64,000 nt of DNA from Aquibium carbonis (GTDB lineage: Bacteria > Pseudomonadota > Alphaproteobacteria > Rhizobiales > Rhizobiaceae). Positions 58,260 through 64,000 of this stretch are shown here, piece by piece. The position numbers and the translations under genes are program-made. Numbering within the stretch: position 1 is the first letter of the stretch; each line of letters starts with the position of its first letter. The DNA is taken from NCBI RefSeq assembly GCF_003970795.1, contig NZ_RWKW01000026.1, positions 1 to 64,000 of the forward strand, written 5' to 3'. The notes beneath the pieces are model-generated. The model saw nothing but the letters and a program-made list of their open reading frames with translations, did no database searches and was not told the origin of the DNA.

Positions 58260-58538
58260 ATGTCCCTGACCGTGTCCGGTTCCGTTTCCCGCTTCCTCGG
58301 CGACAGCCCGCTGCGCGTGCTCGTCAAGCTGGTCGTCCTGTCGTTCCTGGTCGGCTTCGCCATGCATGCCTTCGGCTGGATGCCGCAGGATGTCTGGTAT
58401 GCGCTGCGCAACGCCGTTCTCGACGTGTGGCGGATGGGGTTCGACGCAATCGAGCGCTTCTTCGGCTACTTCATCATCGGCGCCATGATCGTCGTGCCGA
58501 TCTTCATCATCATGAGGCTTTTCAGCTTCAGACGCTGA
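58260..58538 (+). CDS. DUF6460-like small membrane protein
   Basis: This 92-residue protein has two hydrophobic segments (about 19-38 and 66-86) around a short amphipathic stretch with WMPQDVWYALRNAVLDVW. Small proteins of this shape are widespread in rhizobia and unnamed in function. ATG 58260 or the in-frame TTG 58251 may start it. Its end overlaps the convergent deacetylase-like gene by 11 bases. Confidence 0.65.
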   Translation: MSLTVSGSVSRFLGDSPLRVLVKLVVLSFLVGFAMHAFGWMPQDVWYALRNAVLDVWRMGFDAIERFFGYFIIGAMIVVPIFIIMRLFSFRR

Positions 58539-59460
58539 CAGCGACGCGCGCCTGCTCGTTCGCCCACGCAGCCGCGACCTCGAACAGGATCGCGTGACGT
58601 TCGGCGAGCGCCGGTACGTCGGTCGAGTAACCGCCGCCGATCACCCCGCAGACCGGCACGCCGGCCTGCCGGAAATGGCCGATCACGGCACGGTCGCGCT
58701 GCCGCAAGCCCTCATCGGTCAGCGACAGCTTGCCCAGCCGGTCGTCGGAATGGGGGTCGACGCCCGCATTGTAGAAGACGATATCAGGTCGGGCGTAGTC
58801 GGACAGGAGTTGCAGCAAGGGCTCGAGCTTCGCCATGTAGGCATCGTCGCCGGTACCGTCCGGGAGGCTGACGTCGAGATCGGACGGGATCTTGCGGGCC
58901 GGATAGTTCTTCTCGCCATGCATGGAGAAAGTGAAGACCCTCGGCTCGTCCGCGCAAACGTCCGCCGTGCCATCGCCCTGGTGAACGTCGAGGTCCACGA
59001 CGAGGACGCGCCGCACGGCATCCTCGGCCAGCAGGGTCATTGCGGCCACGCCGACGTCGTTGAAGGTGCAGAAACCGGCGCCCTGCATCCGGCGCGCATG
59101 ATGGCTGCCCCCGGCGGTGTTGCAGGCCAGGCCTTTGGCAAGCGCCAGGCGCGCTGCCAGAAGCGTTCCGGAGGTCGCCAGATGCGCGCGCCGCGCCACC
59201 CGTTCGTCGACGGGGAAACCGATCTCTCGCTCGATCTCTTGCGGCACGCTGCGCGTCAGAACCTGTTCGACATAGATCGGATCATGGGCGAGTGTCAGGA
59301 GGTCGGCGCCGATGGGCTCGGGCTCATGCAGGCGGGCGGGATCGACGAGCCCACGGCTCCTCAGCGCCTCCATGAGCAGGCTGTACTTCGCCATCGGAAA
59401 GCGATGGCTGGGTGAAAATCGGGCGTCGTAGTCGGGATGATGGACGATATCGATTGGCAT
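58528..59460 (-). CDS. Histone deacetylase family amidohydrolase
   Basis: The enzyme (310 residues) has the zinc hydrolase core: AGGSHHARRMQGAGFC, VVDLDVHQGDGTAD (zinc ligands Asp and His) and NAGVDPHSDDRLGKLSLTD (third ligand Asp). Bacterial members remove acetyl groups from polyamines or other amines. With putrescine transport and degradation genes nearby, a polyamine substrate is plausible but unproven. Confidence 0.85.
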   Translation of the reverse strand: MPIDIVHHPDYDARFSPSHRFPMAKYSLLMEALRSRGLVDPARLHEPEPIGADLLTLAHDPIYVEQVLTRSVPQEIEREIGFPVDERVARRAHLATSGTLLAARLALAKGLACNTAGGSHHARRMQGAGFCTFNDVGVAAMTLLAEDAVRRVLVVDLDVHQGDGTADVCADEPRVFTFSMHGEKNYPARKIPSDLDVSLPDGTGDDAYMAKLEPLLQLLSDYARPDIVFYNAGVDPHSDDRLGKLSLTDEGLRQRDRAVIGHFRQAGVPVCGVIGGGYSTDVPALAERHAILFEVAAAWANEQARVAVSV

Positions 59461-59675
59461 CCCTTTCTAGCTAGGTCTGCAACGCCCGGAAGAAAAGGGT
59501 TGCGTTCACCGGTTTGTGCATTCGGCTCGATATCGGCCTCTCGACATCGCGTCTGGCCGGATGCGAACCGCGCTTCGGCAATCGACCGGACGGACATGGG
59601 GAAGGACGCTGCCGCCTGTTTGATCCACGCCAGCTTTCCTCTACACAGGCGTCTTGTGGTCGGGGAAGCGGGCTG

Positions 59676-61040
59676 ATGCGGTCGGAAGTCGAGGAACTGG
59701 CGCCTGCGCCCATGCAGGGGCGGCCCTTCATCGTCACCAACAGGCTCGTCCTGTCGATCGCCCTGCCGATGACGCTGGCGTATCTGACGACGCCGCTGCT
59801 CGGCATCACCGACACGGCCGTCATCGGACAGTTCGGCGATCCCGCCATGCTCGGCGGCCTTGCCGCCGGCGCGATCGTCTTCGACCTCGTCTTCTCCACC
59901 TTCAACTTCCTGCGCGCGGGCACGACCGGCCTCGTCGCGCAAGCTTTCGGCAGCGGCGACGGCCGCGCCGAGCAGGCGTCGTTCTGGCGCGCCTTCGTCC
60001 TCGCGGTCGGCATCGGCATCGTCCTGGCGCTCGCCGGACCGGCTGTCGCCTGGGCCGGCACGCTGTTCATCGCCGGCGAGCCGGCCGTGAACGAAGCCTT
60101 GAAGAGCTATGTGATCGTGCGCCTGCTCAGCGCCCCCTTCGCTCTCGCGAACTACGCCATCCTCGGCTACGTGCTCGGCCGCGGCGAGGGCATGCTCGGC
60201 CTGTTTCTCCAGATCGTCCTCAACGGCGCGAACATCCTGCTGTCGATCTGGCTGGGGCTCGTGCTCGGCTGGGGGATCGAGGGTGTCGCCTGGGGGACGG
60301 TCTGGGGCGAGCTTTTCGCCTGCCTCATCGGCCTGACCATCGTGTTCCGTCGCTTCTCGATCCTGCCGCGGCTGTCCATGGCCCTCATTCTCGACCGCAC
60401 CGCGCTGAAGCGCATGCTCGCGATGAACGGCGACATCATGATCCGCTCCTTCGTGCTGCTCTTTGCCTTCGCGCTCGTTGCCCGCCAGGGTGCGCAACTC
60501 GGGACGCTGACGCTGGCCGTCAACGCCGTGCTGATGAACTTCTTCCTCGTCGCCGGCTACTTCCTCGACGGTTTTGCGACGGCGGCCGAGCAACTCGCGG
60601 GACGGTCGGTCGGCGCACGGCAGCGCAAGTCCTTCGTCGACACGATCAGGCTCACCGGCCTGTGGGGTTTTGCGCTGTCGGGCGCGGTGGCGGTCATCGT
60701 GATCCTGTTCGGCGACGCGCTGGTGGCCTTCATCACCACGGCGCCGGACGTGCGCGAACAGGCGGCGACCTATCTGCCCTGGGCTGCGCTGACGGCCGTT
60801 TCAGGCGTGCTCGCCTTCCAGATGGACGGCGTCTTCATCGGCGCGGCATGGTCGCGGGACATGCGCAACATGATGCTGCTGTCCTTCGTCCTCTTCCTCG
60901 CCGCCCTCTTCGTGCTTCCCGGGCTGTACGGCAATCACGGCGTCTGGGCGGCGCTGCACGTCTTCCTGATCGCGCGCGGGCTGACCCTCGCAGCGATGTT
61001 GCCCGGACGGCTGCGCCAGACCTTCGTCGACCGGACCTGA
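59676..61040 (+). CDS. MATE family efflux transporter (DinF-like)
   Basis: This 454-residue membrane protein has twelve hydrophobic segments in two MatE repeats. SIALPMTLAYLTTPLLGITD and DTAVIGQFGDPAMLGGLAAG open the first half. It exports drugs or other cationic compounds using Na+ or H+. ATG 59676 is chosen over the longer frame from 59514, which has no hydrophobic or family content. Its stop codon abuts the stop of the convergent pyrD gene. Confidence 0.85.
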   Translation: MRSEVEELAPAPMQGRPFIVTNRLVLSIALPMTLAYLTTPLLGITDTAVIGQFGDPAMLGGLAAGAIVFDLVFSTFNFLRAGTTGLVAQAFGSGDGRAEQASFWRAFVLAVGIGIVLALAGPAVAWAGTLFIAGEPAVNEALKSYVIVRLLSAPFALANYAILGYVLGRGEGMLGLFLQIVLNGANILLSIWLGLVLGWGIEGVAWGTVWGELFACLIGLTIVFRRFSILPRLSMALILDRTALKRMLAMNGDIMIRSFVLLFAFALVARQGAQLGTLTLAVNAVLMNFFLVAGYFLDGFATAAEQLAGRSVGARQRKSFVDTIRLTGLWGFALSGAVAVIVILFGDALVAFITTAPDVREQAATYLPWAALTAVSGVLAFQMDGVFIGAAWSRDMRNMMLLSFVLFLAALFVLPGLYGNHGVWAALHVFLIARGLTLAAMLPGRLRQTFVDRT

Positions 61041-62123
61041 TCAGTCGAGCGGCACGGCGGCCCAATGCGACAGCCGGCTGTCGCGCAGGGCGGCGGGCGA
61101 CGTGGCGCCCTCGCGGTCGAGAATGGCCGACAGACCCTCGACGATGCGGCCGGGCAGCGCGGGACCGGCATAGATCATCCCGGTATAGACCTGAACGAGA
61201 TCCGCGCCGGCCCGAATCTTCTCGGCAGCGGCTTCGGCCGAATCGACGCCGCCGACGCCGATCAGCACCCGGTCCGGGCCGAGCCGCTGGCGCATGCGCG
61301 CCAAGATGGCGGTCGAACGCGAAAACAGCGGCCGACCCGACAGGCCCCCCGTCTCGGACCTCTGGGCCGCGGTCAAGCCGGCCCGCGACAGGGTCGTGTT
61401 GGAAACGATGACGCCCTCGATGCCGTGCGAGGCGACCTCGGCGGCGACGTCGTCGAGGTCGCCCTCGTGCAGGTCAGGCGCGATCTTGAGGAAGATCGCG
61501 ATCCCCGGTTTCGCGCTCGCGGCACGCGCCTGCGCGACCCGCGACAGGAGTTCGGCCAACTGCTCGCGACCCTGCAGGTTCCGAAGGCCCGGCGTGTTCG
61601 GAGACGAGATGTTGACGGTCAGATAGGAGGCCACCGAGGCGAAGCGCCGGACGCCGCTTTCATAGTCGGCGATGCGGTCGTCGGCGTCCTTGTTGGTGCC
61701 GATGTTGACGCCGACGATGCCGGGCCCGGCCGGAAGCGCCGTCAGGCGCGCAAATGCGGCATCATGGCCTTCATTGTTGAAGCCGAGACGGTTGATGACG
61801 GCCTGGTCTTGCGTCAGCCTGAATATCCGGGGCCTGGGATTGCCCGCCTGCGGTCGGGGCGTGACGGTGCCGACCTCGGCGAAACCAAATCCCAGCCCCA
61901 GCAATGCGTGCGGAACTTCGGCATTTTTGTCGAAACCGGCGGCCATGCCCAGCGGATTGGGAAATGTCAGGCCGGCGACCCTCGTCTCCAGCCGCCGATC
62001 CGCCTTCGGCCGGCAGCCGAGCGGCACCCCGGTTTTCAGGGCGGCAATGGACAGCCCATGCGCCGTTTCGGGATCGAAGGCAAAGAGCGCGCGGCGGCCG
62101 ATCGCCTCGACCAGGCCCTTCAT
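61041..62123 (-). CDS. pyrD: Dihydroorotate dehydrogenase (quinone), class 2
   Basis: The enzyme (360 residues) oxidises dihydroorotate to orotate in pyrimidine synthesis, passing electrons to quinones. Its N-terminal helical extension (LVEAIGRRALFAFDPETAHG) docks to the inner membrane and defines class 2. NPLGMAAGFDKNAE, NISSPNTPGLRNLQ and GVGGVDSAEAAAEKIRAGA are family motifs. It overlaps the DUF952 gene by four bases (ATGA), so the two are co-translated. Confidence 0.95.
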   Translation of the reverse strand: MKGLVEAIGRRALFAFDPETAHGLSIAALKTGVPLGCRPKADRRLETRVAGLTFPNPLGMAAGFDKNAEVPHALLGLGFGFAEVGTVTPRPQAGNPRPRIFRLTQDQAVINRLGFNNEGHDAAFARLTALPAGPGIVGVNIGTNKDADDRIADYESGVRRFASVASYLTVNISSPNTPGLRNLQGREQLAELLSRVAQARAASAKPGIAIFLKIAPDLHEGDLDDVAAEVASHGIEGVIVSNTTLSRAGLTAAQRSETGGLSGRPLFSRSTAILARMRQRLGPDRVLIGVGGVDSAEAAAEKIRAGADLVQVYTGMIYAGPALPGRIVEGLSAILDREGATSPAALRDSRLSHWAAVPLD

Positions 62124-62467
62124 GTCGCGAGATCCGGAAAGACATGCCGGCCGTCGTCGCCGAGCGGCAACGGCTTTGCCCAGAGGGCCTGCCGAGGATC
62201 GAGCGGCGCATAGAGATGCGGAAACAGCGCGCCGCCGCGCGACACCTCCCATTTCAGCGCCCCCCCGAGCGCGGCGGCATCCACCGCGACCAGCAGCAGA
62301 TCCCCCTGCCCGGCAAAGTGCTTCGCGGCGGTCTCCGCGACCTGGCCGGCTGTCGAGAAATGGATGAATCCGTCGGCGAGATCGACGGCGGCGCCATCGA
62401 ATACGCCCTTGTCCTCGGCAAGCCGCCACTGCGCCGCCGTGCAGATCTTGTAGATGCGCTCGTTCAT
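62120..62467 (-). CDS. DUF952 family protein
   Basis: This 115-residue protein starts MNERIYKICTAAQW and has the family core DLADGFIHFSTAGQVAETAAKHF, quoted in part (DGFIHFSTAGQ). The function of DUF952 is unknown; it is a small glutathione-transferase-interacting-like fold seen in many proteobacteria. It is the first gene of a short operon with pyrD, as in other rhizobia. Confidence 0.8.
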   Translation of the reverse strand: MNERIYKICTAAQWRLAEDKGVFDGAAVDLADGFIHFSTAGQVAETAAKHFAGQGDLLLVAVDAAALGGALKWEVSRGGALFPHLYAPLDPRQALWAKPLPLGDDGRHVFPDLAT

Positions 62468-62579
62468 CCCCGCTCTATAGGGCGAGTCCGGCCATGGCGG
62501 AAGGCGCCGCTCGACCGGATGTCCCAATTCCGGCGCAATGCCGTGCGTTTGCTGCCGCATCGACCGATCGGAGGGTGCC

Positions 62580-62984
62580 ATGCCGACCAGACTTGCCGCC
62601 GCGACCGTGCTCATCGTTCTCGCCGCCACGGCCGGCGCCCCGGCACAGGAAGAGCGCTACGCGATCGAACGGACCCAGGACGGCTATGTGCGGCTGGACA
62701 CACGGACGGGCCAGATGTCGAGCTGCTCGGAGCAGGCGGGCCAGTTGGTCTGCCGTCTGGCTGTCGACGAGCGCGACGCCTTCCAGGACGACCTCGATAC
62801 GCTCGCGGCCCGTCTCTCGGCGGTGGAGGAACGGCTGTCGGCGCTGGAAGGCGCACCGGCGACCGCCCTGCCGGGCGAAGAGGAATTCGAACAGAGCCTG
62901 AGCTACATGGAGCGGTTCTTTCGCCGCTTCATGGACATCGTCAAGGAATTCGACCGCGACAGCCCTGCTCCCGACCGGACCTGA
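62580..62984 (+). CDS. Hypothetical exported protein
   Basis: This 134-residue protein has a likely signal peptide (MPTRLAAATVLIVLAATAGA, cleavage near APA-QEE). A short CxxxxxxxxC stretch (SSCSEQAGQLVCRLA) follows and then a coiled-coil helix (LDTLAARLSAVEERLSALEG). The end is acidic. GGAGGG precedes ATG 62580. The fold resembles small periplasmic proteins of rhizobia without known role. Confidence 0.65.
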   Translation: MPTRLAAATVLIVLAATAGAPAQEERYAIERTQDGYVRLDTRTGQMSSCSEQAGQLVCRLAVDERDAFQDDLDTLAARLSAVEERLSALEGAPATALPGEEEFEQSLSYMERFFRRFMDIVKEFDRDSPAPDRT

Positions 62985-62986
62985 CG

Positions 62987-63814
62987 TCAGGCCCCAGCAG
63001 ACCCGGCGAGGGGCATGGCGACGGACTTTCGCGTCGTGAGATCGAGAATCACCGCCACGACCTGGGCGGTCGCGACGGGCGCGCCATCGGCAAAGCGGGT
63101 GATCTCGTGGTGAAGCTGCAGCGCCTTTCCCCCGGTCGGGACGGCGTGCGAATGGATCAGCAGGGCGTCACCCGCCTTGGCCGGCTGGTGATGGGTGAGC
63201 TTCATTTCCAGCGCCACGCGGCCGTAACCCAGTTCCCGAAGCCGGGCGATCCCAACCCCCGCGACCTCCCAGACATGCGCGGCCGCGTCGGACAGACGCC
63301 CGACGAAACCCTGCGCGAGCAGTTCGCCGACCGCGTCGCATTGCATCGGCTGGACGATGGTCCGGCTCGACACCAGCCCGCCGAGCGCCAGCACCTCACG
63401 CGGCGGCATCGGCAGGCTCGGGGCGGCATCGACGCCACGCGGAAGGGCCTGCTCGACGTCGCTCTCCCGAACCTGGTTGCCGGCGGCCGGGATACCTGTC
63501 GGGGCGTCGAGCGCCGTGGCCGCGACACGGCCGGTCTCGATGTCCTCGAGGAGGTGAACCGTGTACCCGGCGAAGCGCCCGTCGGCCACGATCGCCGAGA
63601 GCGTGCGCGTGATGCCCCCGGCGTGCAGCTCCGCGTGATAGCGGACGTGACGGGTGCGCGGCAGCGGGCCGGCCATGTCGCCGCCGTTCATCCCGGCGAG
63701 AAAGCGCGCCGCCTCGTCGAAGCGCTTGAAATAGAACTGGACGTTCATGTGGGCGTTGTCGTCGCATTCCCACGTGTTCACGAACGACCGATGGGTCTCG
63801 ACGAAACCGTTCAT
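62987..63814 (-). CDS. Thioesterase family protein with two hotdog domains
   Basis: This 275-residue protein has 4HBT-type features: VETHRSFVNTWECDDNAHMNVQFY at the start, quoted in part (ECDDNAHMNVQFYFKRFDE), where Asp/His form the usual hotdog active site, and a second similar half (LTHHQPAKAGDALLIHSH). It probably hydrolyses an acyl-CoA. GGGAGG precedes ATG 63814. It follows an unknown truncated gene on the same strand. Confidence 0.75.
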   Translation of the reverse strand: MNGFVETHRSFVNTWECDDNAHMNVQFYFKRFDEAARFLAGMNGGDMAGPLPRTRHVRYHAELHAGGITRTLSAIVADGRFAGYTVHLLEDIETGRVAATALDAPTGIPAAGNQVRESDVEQALPRGVDAAPSLPMPPREVLALGGLVSSRTIVQPMQCDAVGELLAQGFVGRLSDAAAHVWEVAGVGIARLRELGYGRVALEMKLTHHQPAKAGDALLIHSHAVPTGGKALQLHHEITRFADGAPVATAQVVAVILDLTTRKSVAMPLAGSAGA

Positions 63815-63928
63815 CTGCTGCCTCCCGATGCCATTCAGCCACCGCCCCGTTTGCACGAGGCGGCGCTGGTGGCAACTGCGGATGTCTGGGCCAGACGGCC
63901 AGTCCGCGTCCGGGTCACCGGCTTCGGG

Positions 63929-64000
63929 TCAGGCAACGGCAGAAAGCACCATCTCGCCTTCGTGAAGGAAACACGCCTTCGAGAACAGCTTCAGGTCGGC
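63929..64000 (-). CDS. C-terminal fragment of an unidentified gene
   Basis: The minus-strand frame entering from the right edge ends at TGA (63929-63931) after 23 residues, ADLKLFSKACFLHEGEMVL and four more. It is open to the edge and has the codon bias of the region, so it is probably the end of a real gene upstream of the thioesterase. The product cannot be identified from so short a piece. Confidence 0.45.
   Translation of the reverse strand, partial: ADLKLFSKACFLHEGEMVLSAVA

Overview
The window is about 64 kb of high-G+C chromosomal DNA from an alphaproteobacterium, most likely a Hyphomicrobiales (Rhizobiales) species close to the Mesorhizobium/Phyllobacteriaceae group. The evidence is the gene content (phasin, PleC/DivJ/PdhS-type kinase, DUF1127 gene, DUF1488, glyoxylate-shunt isocitrate lyase with a divergent XRE regulator, zwf-pgl-edd operon) and the regulatory sites: an Irr-type iron control element, two exact CtrA boxes (TTAA-N7-TTAA), a FixK/FnrN-like box and a cuckoo-type small RNA behind the DUF1127 gene. 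It reads mainly as ordinary core chromosome. No phage, transposase, integrase or CRISPR array is visible.

Layout. 1-2.6 kb: 3' end of xseA, a G-rich/C-rich repeat pair, DUF1127 gene plus cuckoo-like RNA, an SDR enzyme, tRNA-His and a phasin. 2.8-6.7 kb: a very long PAS histidine kinase. 6.9-9.7 kb: Fe(III) ABC transporter binding protein and permease. 10-14 kb: acetoacetyl-CoA synthetase and an AsmA protein. 14-18.1 kb: putrescine ABC transporter potFGHI. 18.4-20.5 kb: DMT exporter and quinone oxidoreductase-like enzyme. 20.6-21.9 kb: a sharply AT-rich island with two unknown membrane-anchored ORFs. 22.2-24 kb: small conserved hypotheticals, DUF1488 and a transglutaminase-like protein. 24-27.3 kb: XRE regulator divergent from aceA. 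27.9-31.6 kb: receiver-like protein, gamma-glutamylputrescine synthetase and oxidase with a four-helix-bundle (S23/IVP) cassette between them. 32-37 kb: DUF2189 protein and an ALDH-SDR-SLC13 unit. 37.2-41.2 kb: Entner-Doudoroff operon zwf-pgl-edd. 41.3-43.5 kb: small lipoprotein, GlxA-type regulator, folD. 43.6-53.3 kb: exopolysaccharide cluster (Wzz-like, Wzx, Wzy and four glycosyltransferases). 53.3-64 kb: proC, a SAF-domain oxidoreductase, Ldh_2 dehydrogenase, AbrB-type membrane protein, histone-deacetylase-like amidohydrolase, MATE exporter, pyrD, and a thioesterase behind a truncated gene.

Functional links. The putrescine importer at 14-18 kb and the puuA/puuB pair at 28-31 kb form an uptake-plus-degradation route for putrescine. 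Phasin, acetoacetyl-CoA synthetase and isocitrate lyase fit storage and use of polyhydroxybutyrate and C2 units. CtrA boxes in front of the PAS kinase and the exopolysaccharide glycosyltransferase operon suggest cell-cycle control of both.

The strongest unusual signal is the S23/IVP cassette. Its ORF lies between two arrays of 8-bp units that are complementary to one another, so the transcript could fold into a stem of about 40 bp with the ORF in the loop, as in 23S rRNA intervening sequences. A second, ORF-less pair of related arrays lies directly behind xseA.
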